A stretch of 64,000 bases of DNA from Bog-950 sp046329535 (GCA_046329535.1 JAXLUN010000004.1:434001-498000), one strand, 5' to 3'. Shown: positions 1-8,233, numbered from the stretch's first letter. Notes: a model not told the origin generated them from the sequence alone. Made by a program: numbers and translations.

Positions 1-337
1 CACCGCAGGCTACATTCGTAATGGCTTTCGATGTAGAAATAGTTGCTGGCTCGATAATGCTGATGCTCAAAGTGCCGGTGGCACCTACGTTATCTGTTAC
101 TGTAACGGAATAGGCTCCTGATGAAAGTCCGGAGCGGTCTTCGGTAGTTGCTCCACCATTCCATAAATATGTGTATGGCGCGTTTCCACCTGTGGCAGTA
201 ATATTGATGCTTCCATTGCTTAAGCCTTTACATGTTACATCCGTATGTGTTTGTGTTACTGTAATTGCTGCTGTTGCCGCAATTTGTAACCCAGTTAAGA
301 CAGATACTAACAAAAAGGCACGTGTAAATTTTTTCAT
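1..337 (-). CDS. SprB-repeat secreted protein, N-terminal part (runs off the window start)
   Basis: Partial minus-strand gene. The reading frame opens with ATG at 337 and is still open at base 1 (about 112 residues visible). It starts with a signal peptide (MKKFTRAFLLVSVLTG..., cleavage near residue 25). A SprB-type repeat follows at about residues 29-95, with the typical segments DVTCKGLSNGSINITATGG, YTYLWNGGATTED, GLSSGAYSVTVTDN. A second repeat begins at the edge (KAITNVACG). In Bacteroidota such repeats build large cell-surface or secreted proteins exported by the type IX system, often adhesins. The C-terminus lies outside the window, so a sorting tail cannot be checked. A related repeat protein is encoded at 57262-58788. 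Confidence 0.85.
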   Translation of the reverse strand, partial: MKKFTRAFLLVSVLTGLQIAATAAITVTQTHTDVTCKGLSNGSINITATGGNAPYTYLWNGGATTEDRSGLSSGAYSVTVTDNVGATGTLSISIIEPATISTSKAITNVACG

Positions 338-515
338 GCCGGTTCCAATTTTTTGTTTTACCACCAAGCACCGCCTTCAACAGTACTTAGCTTGTATGAT
401 ATACGCAGGTCATTAACATTTTGTTACACCTAATCTTAAAGTATTGAGCAGTAGACAGTAAGAAAAGAATATAAACATTAAACTTTTAGAGATTTCGCTA
501 TGTTTAGAATTCGTC

Positions 516-523
516 TAAATTTG
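516..523 (+). promoter_or_regulatory. -7 promoter box four bases before a GTG start
   Basis: TAAATTTG matches the Bacteroidota -7 consensus TAnnTTTG. It is followed by cacc and then the GTG start codon at 528. Only a weak -33 match (TTTC at 493-496, 19-base spacer) is present. The geometry places transcription initiation at or next to the start codon, so the mRNA is probably leaderless. Confidence 0.55.
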
Positions 524-527
524 CACC

Positions 528-854
528 GTGTTAAGCGAAACAGTAACTCAGGAACAGATTAAAAATGCGATCATTGACGTTTTGAAGACCGTTTTTGACC
601 CTGAAATCCCTGTAAATATTTACGATTTAGGCCTCATTTACGAAATCAATGTATTTCCGGATTATAATGTGGAGGTAGTTATGACCCTTACCTCACCAAA
701 CTGCCCTGTGGCAGGAACCTTACCGGGAGACGTGGAGCAGAAAGTGCGTTCGGTGAGTGGGGTAAACGAGGTAACTATTGAGCTGGTGTTTGAACCCGCA
801 TGGAATCAGGAGATGATGAGTGAAGAAGCTAAGTTAGAGTTGGGCTTTATGTAA
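528..854 (+). CDS. DUF59/MIP18-family Fe-S assembly protein (SufT/PaaD-like)
   Basis: 108 residues. The DUF59 signature DPEIPVNIYDLGLIY lies at residues 24-38 and the conserved Cys of SPNCPVAGTL is Cys59. The C-terminal tail with Trp and a KLELGF end is typical of the SufT/PaaD subgroup. The family assists Fe-S cluster maturation; PaaD itself serves the phenylacetyl-CoA epoxidase. The start is GTG, with no ATG near enough to keep the N-terminal helix, and a -7 box sits immediately upstream. The next genes encode a bacilliredoxin and a PaaE-like Fe-S reductase, which supports a role in Fe-S or thiol redox chemistry. No paaABC genes lie in the window, so SufT-like is the safer reading. Confidence 0.85.
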   Translation: MLSETVTQEQIKNAIIDVLKTVFDPEIPVNIYDLGLIYEINVFPDYNVEVVMTLTSPNCPVAGTLPGDVEQKVRSVSGVNEVTIELVFEPAWNQEMMSEEAKLELGFM

Positions 855-893
855 AAAAAGAAAACAATTATTTAAACCATAAATCAATAAACT

Positions 894-1310
894 ATGTATC
901 CTCAGGAATTAGTAGCCCCGATGAAAGCTGACCTTACTTCGGTTGGTTTTGAAGATCTTCTTGCACCAGCCGATGTAGACATTGCTCTGACTCAAACTCA
1001 GGGGACTGTTTTTTTAGTGTTTAACTCTGTTTGCGGTTGTGCGGCTGGTGCAGCCAGACCGGCTATCAAAGCTGCAGTTAAAGAGGCAGCAAAACTGCCG
1101 AACAAACTGGTAAGTGTATTTGCAGGAGTAGATAAGGATGCGGTAAATAAAGCCCGCGAATATACCTTGCCTTACCCACCATCTTCACCATCAATGGCTT
1201 TATTTAAAGAAGGTAAGCTGGTTCATTTTATCGAGCGTCATCAAATTGAAGGCAACAGTGCCGAAACCATTACGGCACACCTGAAAAAGATATTCGAACA
1301 TTTTTGCTAG
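894..1310 (+). CDS. BrxA/BrxB-family bacilliredoxin
   Basis: 138 residues, full length for the YphP/YqiW (BrxA/BrxB) family. The thioredoxin-like fold carries the diagnostic Cys-Gly-Cys active site at residues 47-49 (SVCGCAAG) instead of CxxC. The conserved segments PYPPSSPS and ERHQIEG are also present. Family members remove bacillithiol from S-bacillithiolated proteins in the cytoplasm, and Bacteroidota commonly use bacillithiol. It lies 39 bases after the DUF59 gene and is followed by a strong terminator, so the two genes probably form one short operon. Confidence 0.92.
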   Translation: MYPQELVAPMKADLTSVGFEDLLAPADVDIALTQTQGTVFLVFNSVCGCAAGAARPAIKAAVKEAAKLPNKLVSVFAGVDKDAVNKAREYTLPYPPSSPSMALFKEGKLVHFIERHQIEGNSAETITAHLKKIFEHFC

Positions 1311-1328
1311 ACAGATTATTTGATACTA

Positions 1329-1375
1329 AAGAGGCGGATGACAGACTAACACATTTGTCATTCGCCTCTTTTTTT
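1329..1375 (+). terminator. Rho-independent terminator after the bacilliredoxin gene
   Basis: A 15-base-pair stem pairs 1329-1343 with 1356-1370, with one G-T wobble and a 12-base loop. It is followed directly by a run of seven T (1369-1375). It ends the DUF59-bacilliredoxin unit. The next promoter begins inside its right arm. Confidence 0.9.
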
Positions 1376-1382
1376 ATGTTTG
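1354..1382 (+). promoter_or_regulatory. Promoter for the PaaE-like reductase gene, overlapping the terminator
   Basis: A -33 element TTTG (1354-1357), a 17-base spacer and a perfect -7 box TATGTTTG (1375-1382) match the Bacteroidota sigma consensus. The -33 element lies at the base of the loop and right arm of the preceding terminator hairpin. The -7 box starts at the last T of its T-run. The predicted transcript start is about 30 bases before the ATG at 1418. Confidence 0.75.
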
Positions 1383-1417
1383 CAATCCGATTTTACGACC
1401 TACCAAATCCATAAAAT

Positions 1418-2506
1418 ATGTCCAGATTCCATACCCTAAAAGTTAGTGCTGTAAAAAACGAAATTGAAGAGGCAGTTTCTGTATCTTTTAAAATACCGGA
1501 CGAGTTGAAATCTTCTTTTGATTATCAACCTGGGCAATACGCTACTCTTCGCTTGAATGTGAACGGAGAAACAATCAATCGTTCTTATTCGTTTTGCAGC
1601 TCCCCCTATACGAATGAACCGATAACAATTGCTGTTAAGCGGGTGCTAGGCGGTAAAGGTTCGAACTTTATTAATGATAATTTTAAACAGGGAGTTGACG
1701 TAGAAGTTATGGAGCCGATGGGTAATTTTTATCCGGTTTTGAAAGAAAGTAATCAGAAGCACTATATTTTGATTGGAGGCGGTTCTGGTATTACCCCTGT
1801 CATTTCAATTCTTAAATCGGTTTTGGTCAAAGAACCTTTAAGTCGGGTTACTTTGTTTTATGGAAATCGTAATACTGCCAGCATTATTTTTAAAGATAAG
1901 CTGGATGAATTGAGTTCGCAGTATGCTGACAGGCTGAAAGTAGTTCATATACTGGATGCACCAGAAGCTGGTTGGAGCGGATACACCGGATTTATCACTA
2001 AAGACCTGGTGCCACAATTACTTCGTGAAAACACGAATTTCAATTTTCAGAATGCCGAGTTTTTCATTTGTGGCCCTACCCCTATGATGAAAGGCGTTGA
2101 GGAGGCTTTAACTGTGCTTCAAATGCCGAAGGAGAAGGTGCATATTGAATACTTTACAGCCAAGGCAGATGAAGACAAGAAAGCAGCCGATGTGGGCACT
2201 GCAGTTGCTAATGAAACTCCATTTACAGGCAAAACAAAAGTAACTATCATTTATGACGGAAATACCCGAGAGTTTGAGGTAAGTGAAAAGGAAACTATTC
2301 TGGAAGCAGCATTAGATGCCGGTTATGACCCTCCGTATAGCTGTATGGTGGCGGCCTGCTGTACTTGTCGTGCTAAATTAGTTTCGGGAAAGGTGGAAAT
2401 GGATGACCGCGAAAGCTTGACAGATGCAGAGATTGCAAAAGGATATGTGCTCACTTGTCAGGCGCATCCCAAGAGCAATGGCATTGTGTTGAATTACGAT
2501 ATGTGA
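1418..2506 (+). CDS. PaaE-like FAD/NAD(P)H:2Fe-2S oxidoreductase
   Basis: 362 residues in the order FAD-binding barrel, NAD(P)-binding domain, plant-type ferredoxin. The flavin motif RSYSFCSSP is at 55-63, the nucleotide motif ILIGGGSGITP follows near 117, and FICGPTPMM lies in the second half. The 2Fe-2S ligands are Cys309, Cys314, Cys317 and Cys347 (Cx4CxxCx29C). This layout is that of PaaE, the reductase of phenylacetyl-CoA epoxidase, and of related ring-hydroxylase reductases. With no oxygenase genes nearby, the electron acceptor is unknown. It has its own promoter at 1354-1382. Its 3' end overlaps the convergent SDR gene by 13 bases. Confidence 0.9.
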   Translation: MSRFHTLKVSAVKNEIEEAVSVSFKIPDELKSSFDYQPGQYATLRLNVNGETINRSYSFCSSPYTNEPITIAVKRVLGGKGSNFINDNFKQGVDVEVMEPMGNFYPVLKESNQKHYILIGGGSGITPVISILKSVLVKEPLSRVTLFYGNRNTASIIFKDKLDELSSQYADRLKVVHILDAPEAGWSGYTGFITKDLVPQLLRENTNFNFQNAEFFICGPTPMMKGVEEALTVLQMPKEKVHIEYFTAKADEDKKAADVGTAVANETPFTGKTKVTIIYDGNTREFEVSEKETILEAALDAGYDPPYSCMVAACCTCRAKLVSGKVEMDDRESLTDAEIAKGYVLTCQAHPKSNGIVLNYDM

Positions 2507-3357
2507 TTTTCTTTCAGCAAACGGATACTATCTTCCAGGCTGTTTAATCTGATGCCAAACCTTTCCAAATCAAGAGAGGTATTGAATGTTCTAAGTTGTC
2601 TCAATCCGTATAAATTTTCTTTCGATACAGGGATAGGCAATCGGAGTGTTTCTATCAGGTCAATACCTACTTCTGCTAACAAAAAAGGAATGGGTATAAA
2701 TAAAGGTCTTTTATGAATACTTTGAGCTATCTGGATAAACAACTCCTTCATGGAGTACACATTTTCAGTTGCCAGATGATAAATGCCGGTTTTTCTCTTC
2801 TCTACACCAAGCTCAATGGCCTTAACAGCATCTCCTATATAAATGGTTTGCATCGGCTGAGAGCCTCCTCCAATCAGTGGAATAACAGCCGATTTTTTCA
2901 CTGTATTACGAATGCGACTGAATAACCCCTGCTCTCCAATTACCAATCCTAGCTTCAGAATTAAACAATGGGAGGTATCTAACTGTTGCTCCAATTGGAA
3001 TTTGTGCCATCCGTATTCAGATTCAGCTGCAGCGTGAGCCGACATGGAGGAAAGGAAAATAAACTGAGTATTTATCTTCTTGCAAACTTCAGCCAATGCA
3101 AGGGTAGACTTAATGTTATGTTCAGATGAATTATTCTGCTTGGTATTTGGCATATAGGCCGTGTGTATTAACACATCCAGATTAATCAATTGAGGTAGAG
3201 CAGCTTCAGATATGTCGTAGGGCATATACTCGCAGTTGGGGAATAGCACCCTTGGTGGTTTTCTTTGCAGCATTAATACTTGATGCCCTTTGCCCGAAAA
3301 ATACTTTACCAGTTCACTCCCGATAAACCCTGAAGAACCGGTGATGCCAATGCGCAT
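2494..3357 (-). CDS. NAD(P)-dependent epimerase/dehydratase (extended SDR)
   Basis: 287 residues. The N-terminal Rossmann motif is GxxGxxG (Gly7, Gly10, Gly13 in GITGSSGFIG). The catalytic pair is Tyr115 and Lys119 (YGWHK), preceded by a serine-rich strand (FLSSMSAH). Extended SDRs of this type epimerise, dehydrate or reduce nucleotide sugars and related compounds. The substrate cannot be read from the sequence. It is divergent from the glycosyltransferase gene at 3410, with about 50 bases between starts, and converges on the reductase gene with overlapping 3' ends. Confidence 0.8.
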   Translation of the reverse strand: MRIGITGSSGFIGSELVKYFSGKGHQVLMLQRKPPRVLFPNCEYMPYDISEAALPQLINLDVLIHTAYMPNTKQNNSSEHNIKSTLALAEVCKKINTQFIFLSSMSAHAAAESEYGWHKFQLEQQLDTSHCLILKLGLVIGEQGLFSRIRNTVKKSAVIPLIGGGSQPMQTIYIGDAVKAIELGVEKRKTGIYHLATENVYSMKELFIQIAQSIHKRPLFIPIPFLLAEVGIDLIETLRLPIPVSKENLYGLRQLRTFNTSLDLERFGIRLNSLEDSIRLLKENHIS

Positions 3358-3409
3358 AACATGCTGGTTTTAAAACAAAGAAAGTAATTCTATTTTTAGC
3401 GCGATAAGT

Positions 3410-4120
3410 ATGAGTGAGTCTTTACGCATAGCGGTAGTAATTCCCGCGTTTAACGAACAGGAAAGCATAGCTTCTGTGGTTGCTTTGGTCAATGCCGTAC
3501 AGAGTGATGCGGTAATACTAACTCCCGTAGTCGTAAACGATTGCTCACGTGATAAAACTAAAGATATACTGGCCACATTAAACTGTGTAGCGTTGAACCT
3601 GCCAATCAATTTGGGTATTGGCGGTGCGGTGCAAACAGGTATTAAATATGCATTTGATAATGACTTTGATTACGCCATACAGATTGATGGTGATGGGCAG
3701 CATCCTCCCAAATATATTCCCATGTTGCAGACCGAGATGGAGAAGAGAGGTTGGGATGTTGTGATTGGTTCCCGGTTTATTGATAAGGAGGGTTTTCAGT
3801 CAACTATATTACGCAGAAGCGGAATACAGTATTTTCAATGGCTGCTTAAACTGATGATTGGTGAAACCGTTACAGATTCCACATCGGGTATGCGGATGAT
3901 GAACCGTAAAACTATGAAGTTACTGTATGCTTATTACCCCGATGAATATCCTGAACCGGAAGCTTTGATTATATACAAACGCAACGGATTGAAGTTTGGC
4001 GAAGTCCCCGTATTAATGGAGGAACGGATGGGAGGGCAGTCCTCTATTCAGGGATTTGGAGCGGTGTATTATATGTTTAAGGTAACCATTGCTATTATTT
4101 TTACCTACTTAAGAAAGTAA
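3410..4120 (+). CDS. Family 2 glycosyltransferase (polyprenyl-phosphate sugar transferase-like)
   Basis: 236 residues with the GT-A fold. The start VVIPAFNEQES is typical, followed by VVNDCSRDKT and the metal-binding DGDGQ at 93-97, as in dolichyl-phosphate-mannose synthase-like enzymes. The catalytic domain ends with a short hydrophobic tail rather than the two membrane helices of ArnC-type proteins. A DUF2304 membrane protein follows after two bases; this pairing is recurrent and suggests that it anchors or partners the transferase. A TATTTTTA -7-like box lies at 3391-3398. Likely role: making a lipid-linked sugar for surface glycans. Confidence 0.88.
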   Translation: MSESLRIAVVIPAFNEQESIASVVALVNAVQSDAVILTPVVVNDCSRDKTKDILATLNCVALNLPINLGIGGAVQTGIKYAFDNDFDYAIQIDGDGQHPPKYIPMLQTEMEKRGWDVVIGSRFIDKEGFQSTILRRSGIQYFQWLLKLMIGETVTDSTSGMRMMNRKTMKLLYAYYPDEYPEPEALIIYKRNGLKFGEVPVLMEERMGGQSSIQGFGAVYYMFKVTIAIIFTYLRK

Positions 4121-4122
4121 CC

Positions 4123-4473
4123 ATGGATCGCATTCAACTGGTAGCCATTATATTCAGCTTGCTTTTTCTGGGCTATGTATTTCAGCAAATCAAGAAAGGT
4201 AAGCTGCGCGAAGAGTATGCCTTTATCTGGATACTTAGCACCTTCGTTTTAATCATACTTTCTATCTGGCGAAATGCGCTCGAAATTTTGGCTCAAGCAT
4301 TTGGTGTTTTTGCTCCGCTTAACCTGTTGTTTGCAGGAGCCATATTTGCCGTTCTGGTTTATCTGTTGCATTTATCACTTACCGTTTCTAAACTTCAATA
4401 CCAGAATAAAACCTTGGCTCAGGAACTGGCCTTGTTGAAACAAAAAGTTGAAAAGAAAGATAAATCAACATGA
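4123..4473 (+). CDS. DUF2304 family membrane protein
   Basis: 116 residues with three predicted membrane helices at about 4-20, 33-49 and 68-88. A charged, coiled-coil-like C-terminus follows (LQYQNKTLAQELALLKQ). The arrangement REEYAFIWI between the first helices is characteristic of DUF2304, a family usually encoded next to GT2 transferases. It starts two bases after the transferase stop and overlaps the next gene by four bases (ATGA), so translation is coupled. The biochemical function is not established. Confidence 0.82.
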   Translation: MDRIQLVAIIFSLLFLGYVFQQIKKGKLREEYAFIWILSTFVLIILSIWRNALEILAQAFGVFAPLNLLFAGAIFAVLVYLLHLSLTVSKLQYQNKTLAQELALLKQKVEKKDKST

Positions 4474-4865
4474 GCAAAGACTTTAGTGCCCGGCACGAGA
4501 TGGATATTTATTGTCAGTATCTGGTAGGGCGGCAAGCCGATGAGCACTCTTTGGCGCTTTTTGAAAAGGCCATCCTTCAACACAAAGCCGATTTATCTCC
4601 CACTGAGCAGCATCTGTTACTTTTCATGATTAATCATCCAAGTTCGGTTAGATTCATAGATGCTGCTGTGGGTATGTTTCATCCCAATCATATTCTTCGT
4701 AAGCGAATGGTCATCGCTTTTGCTATTTTAGAGACTAATCCGCTTTATTATGATTTTTTTTGCCCCAAACAATACTCTATTTGGTATTTGCCTGTTTTAG
4801 GCTGGAAAGGAATGAGGCAACTGGTTCAGGCTTTGGCTGGTAAACTTTTAATGCTGGCTTTTTGA
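4470..4865 (+). CDS. Unknown 131-residue protein of the GT2-GMC cassette
   Basis: No domain recognised. The protein is mostly helical, with a charged N-terminal half and a more hydrophobic C-terminal third (YLPVLGWKGMRQLV...). It has no signal peptide and no clear membrane helix. Its ATG overlaps the DUF2304 stop (ATGA) and its TGA overlaps the start of the FAD oxidoreductase by one base. It is therefore translationally coupled on both sides. The position and C-terminal hydrophobicity suggest a small partner of the oxidoreductase, similar in place to small subunits of membrane-bound GMC dehydrogenases, but no sequence motif proves this. Confidence 0.7.
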   Translation: MSKDFSARHEMDIYCQYLVGRQADEHSLALFEKAILQHKADLSPTEQHLLLFMINHPSSVRFIDAAVGMFHPNHILRKRMVIAFAILETNPLYYDFFCPKQYSIWYLPVLGWKGMRQLVQALAGKLLMLAF

Positions 4866-6478
4866 TGCAGATAGTTGATTACATAGTGGTTGGTTCGGGT
4901 TGTGCGGGTGCCAATGCAGCACAAACTCTGGTAGATAATAATTGTCAGGTACTGATGCTGGATGGAGGGATGACCGATAATATATATCAGCACAAAATAC
5001 CAGACCTGGATTTTCTTTCTATAAAAAAAACAGAACGACATCAATATGAGTATTTTATTGGCGAAAATCTGGAAGGAATACCTTTTGGTAAGATAAATAC
5101 CGGTGAACACCTTACTCCACCCAGAAAGTTTATGATTGAACAGGTTAGCCGATGGCTACCATTAGTTAGTGATACTTTTTTTCCGCTGGAATCACTCGCT
5201 TTGGGTGGACTGGGCAATGGCTGGGGCTTGGGCTGTTGTATGTTCAGTGACACTGAGTTGAAAGCGACCGGTTTGAATGTTGCAGAAATGAAAGACGCTT
5301 ACGAAGAAGTGGGCAGCCGAATTGGCATCAGTGGTACTGTCGATGATACTGCCGATTACACTTCGGGTCGCCTGAAAGATTTGATGCCTTCCATAGAAAT
5401 GGATTCTATTGGAAAGAATCTTTTACAGAATTATTCTAAACGCAAACAATCTCTCAACAAACAAGGCTTTTATATGGGGCGCCCTTCGCTGGCTCTGCTC
5501 ACGCAGGATAAGGGCAATCGTAAAAAATATCCTTACAAAGACCTCGACTTTTATTGCGATAAAGACCGCAGCGCCTATCGCCCCGGTTTTACCATTGAAT
5601 ATCTCAAAAGCAAAGACAATTTTACCTACCGCGCAGGTTTAGTAGCGCTTCGCTTTGAAGAAAATACAGATCATACCGTAGTAGAATGCAGAACTATTGA
5701 TACCAACGAAACCATCTTTTTTCATTGCCGAAAACTGATTCTGGCTGCCGGTTGCCTTGGCACTGCCCGCATAGTCCTTCGTTCGTTTCAAGCATTGGGT
5801 CAAAAGTTGCCCGTTATATCTAACCCTTACAGTTATCTACCAGCTTTGCAACCCTACTTACTGGGTAAGGATACTGATCAGTATAAAATAGGTTTTGCCC
5901 AGCTTTCTATGTTTCACGACCCTAATGGAAATCAGATGGATGTAGCTATGGGATCGGTATACAGTTACCGTTCTATGATGGCTTTTCACATTCTGAAGGA
6001 AACCCCGTTGGGTATTAAGGCCGGATATAGCTTTTTACAATACATGATGCCCGCTTTTGCCATTATCGGTTTGTTTCACCCTGAGCAGGCAGGACCACAT
6101 AAACACCTGACTATGCTTCCTGATCCTTCTTCGGTAACAGGTGATAAGATGCATGTGCAGTATGTGCTGAACGAGTCGGAAAACCTACGGGTAGCCAAAA
6201 CCGAGAAGCTTTTTGCCTCTGCTTTTGCCCGACTAAATTGCTTCGTATTAAAAAAAATAAACCCGGGCAATGGAGCTGGTATACACTACGCAGGCACTCT
6301 ACCTTTTAGCAATAGTAATGAGCGGTTTAGAATTTTGCCCACTGGCCTTTTAGGTGAAACTCGAAGCGTTTATATTGCGGATGGCTCGGGTATTAATTAT
6401 CTGCCGGGCAAGGGACTTACCTTTTCCTTAATGGCCAATGCGCATGTAGTCGCCAAGCAGGCGATGAAAAATGTTTAG
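4865..6478 (+). CDS. GMC-type FAD-dependent oxidoreductase
   Basis: 537 residues from the ATG at 4865, which overlaps the preceding stop codon by one base. The N-terminal dinucleotide-binding motif is VVGSGCAGANAA (Gly10, Gly12, Gly15). A mid-protein FAD segment LAAGCLGTARIVL and the GMC C-terminal pattern (HYAGTLPF, then YIADGSGINYLPGKGLTFSLMANA) give the family. GMC enzymes oxidise alcohols, sugars or sterol-like compounds. The His in HYAGTL is the likely catalytic base. Genomic context ties it to a lipid-linked sugar pathway rather than free sugar catabolism. The substrate is unknown. Confidence 0.82.
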   Translation: MQIVDYIVVGSGCAGANAAQTLVDNNCQVLMLDGGMTDNIYQHKIPDLDFLSIKKTERHQYEYFIGENLEGIPFGKINTGEHLTPPRKFMIEQVSRWLPLVSDTFFPLESLALGGLGNGWGLGCCMFSDTELKATGLNVAEMKDAYEEVGSRIGISGTVDDTADYTSGRLKDLMPSIEMDSIGKNLLQNYSKRKQSLNKQGFYMGRPSLALLTQDKGNRKKYPYKDLDFYCDKDRSAYRPGFTIEYLKSKDNFTYRAGLVALRFEENTDHTVVECRTIDTNETIFFHCRKLILAAGCLGTARIVLRSFQALGQKLPVISNPYSYLPALQPYLLGKDTDQYKIGFAQLSMFHDPNGNQMDVAMGSVYSYRSMMAFHILKETPLGIKAGYSFLQYMMPAFAIIGLFHPEQAGPHKHLTMLPDPSSVTGDKMHVQYVLNESENLRVAKTEKLFASAFARLNCFVLKKINPGNGAGIHYAGTLPFSNSNERFRILPTGLLGETRSVYIADGSGINYLPGKGLTFSLMANAHVVAKQAMKNV

Positions 6479-6584
6479 AGGATGCAGTCGGCAACCTTTA
6501 TACCAAGTTCTTTCTGACCCACCACCTTTACCAACTATGTTATTTTAGGGATGTTGTGAATCATATCATAAGTTGCTGAAAATA

Positions 6585-8102
6585 TTAGTGTGATTGACTT
6601 TGGGACTGTATCAGATATTGATGGTAGGAAACACCTTGGATGCGACTCTGTACGTAAGTTTCAAAAATAGGGAAGATGGTTCTGTTTTGAGAGACAATAT
6701 CACCTTCTAGTATTTCTTTCAGATCATCTAAAGTTTTCCGGTAAAGTCGGGATAACTCATCGGGTTCAACAATAGATGTAATTTTTTTGAAAAATCGAAT
6801 AAAGGTATCTTCAAACTTACCCTTCTCGCCCCACCTAAGCGCACGCTGGTATATAGCCTGTGAAAGATTACTCACCAGCAGTAGTTGGCCCAATTCATTA
6901 TGAGCTATCAGTTCCATCATATCTACTATGAGTCGTGCATCCAACCTTTCACCCTGATCAAACTCATTAAACAGCAAAGCCCAGTCTATAGCTTGCTCAT
7001 AGTGTCCCGATTCCAATGTCCCACTCATGCAGCTGATAATAATCTGACTTCGAGCATCAAATCTCAGCTTGTTGCCAAAGTGTTTTACTTTTCCGTAGGC
7101 ATTAGTAATGGTCTTCATCAACTCAGTCTGGCGTCCGGTAGCCTGTAAAAGCACTAGTGAAAAGGAAATGTGATAAGTAAAGGCAGCCATTTCCTGAATC
7201 TGACTGCCAGGTGTAAACTTTTTTAACAGTTCAAGAGTTTCCTCCAGTACTTGCCACTTACCATTAAGATAAGCTGCATGCATCAGTTGTGGATATACCG
7301 AAAGCAGACGCAGTTTATCAAATTTTATCAGCCAAATACATGCATGGGCCTGTTGAAATGCCTGATTGGCACATTGAAAAAATGCTTCACGCTGGTCGGT
7401 AATATTATAGTAAAGTAATCGAGTCATGAATAGCTCAAACAATGCTCTTTGAGTTAGTGCCTTGGTTTCATCAGCTATTAAAGGATGTTTCATTATCATT
7501 TCATGTTCTTTCAGGTAATCTTCATTGCGGATATGAAAACTCCTGTCTGACATGCGGGATTGCTCACTGTTTATTTCCTGATACTTTAGAAAGTTACTGT
7601 AGAGTAACATCACTTGCTCAGTCTCTTCTGTATTTTGCTTAAGAGAAATTTTTTGGTGTGTCAAAAAATGATTAACGATTAGGTATCGCTGTAAGGCTAG
7701 TAAATCAAGCCACTCTATAAAAGCTTCGGCTGTTCTGGATTCTTCTAGGGCAGGTTGTAATATGTCTTCAGCCAGTTCATAAAGCCCTTTATTCAATAGT
7801 ATTTTTATTTGAGTAATCTGCCTGGTTAGCCGGAATTCTTCGCTATCCGCTATATGGCGGGCAGCCAGTCCGTTCATAATGGAATGGTGCAGATAATGTT
7901 TCATCACTGAAAACTGTTTCACAAACTTTTCTCTTCTGAATTGTTTGAGCAAAGCAACCTCATCATACTTCGGCTGTTTACGGATGGCTTCCATTACATT
8001 CAGATATTTGGGGCGGCCTTTTTCGCTGGTCTGTGCACTTTTATTAAGGTATGCTACTTCATGAGCAGAAAGGCTATGTAGAAGATGGTGTAAATGGTTC
8101 AT
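6585..8102 (-). CDS. Unknown 505-residue all-helical (TPR-like) protein
   Basis: No named family recognised. The sequence is almost entirely amphipathic helices of about 15 residues with aromatic and leucine positions spaced as in helical-repeat proteins. It has no signal peptide or membrane helix, so it is probably cytoplasmic and protein-binding. The N-terminal 100 residues are rich in His, Lys and Arg (MNHLHHLLHSLSAHE..., KQFRREKFVKQF), and the C-terminus ends in a Gln/Ser/His tail. It is a single gene transcribed away from the lipoprotein operon. The 131-base divergent intergenic region holds no clear promoter match on this strand. Confidence 0.75.
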   Translation of the reverse strand: MNHLHHLLHSLSAHEVAYLNKSAQTSEKGRPKYLNVMEAIRKQPKYDEVALLKQFRREKFVKQFSVMKHYLHHSIMNGLAARHIADSEEFRLTRQITQIKILLNKGLYELAEDILQPALEESRTAEAFIEWLDLLALQRYLIVNHFLTHQKISLKQNTEETEQVMLLYSNFLKYQEINSEQSRMSDRSFHIRNEDYLKEHEMIMKHPLIADETKALTQRALFELFMTRLLYYNITDQREAFFQCANQAFQQAHACIWLIKFDKLRLLSVYPQLMHAAYLNGKWQVLEETLELLKKFTPGSQIQEMAAFTYHISFSLVLLQATGRQTELMKTITNAYGKVKHFGNKLRFDARSQIIISCMSGTLESGHYEQAIDWALLFNEFDQGERLDARLIVDMMELIAHNELGQLLLVSNLSQAIYQRALRWGEKGKFEDTFIRFFKKITSIVEPDELSRLYRKTLDDLKEILEGDIVSQNRTIFPIFETYVQSRIQGVSYHQYLIQSQSQSH

Positions 8103-8233
8103 GATTGAATTGTTTTAATAATTGATAATCAGTCAATTGTGAATGAATGCATAGCTAGCTTGCTAAGATAACAAGGCATTTGAAATTGATAGCATAACTG
8201 CCCAGCTGTTTATTCGCAAACAAATAATCAATC

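Noticed and set aside
171..416. Open plus-strand frame of 81 codons near the window start
   Set aside because: It is antisense to the SprB-repeat gene, whose minus-strand reading gives a signal peptide and clear repeat motifs; the plus-strand reading has no domain or start context.
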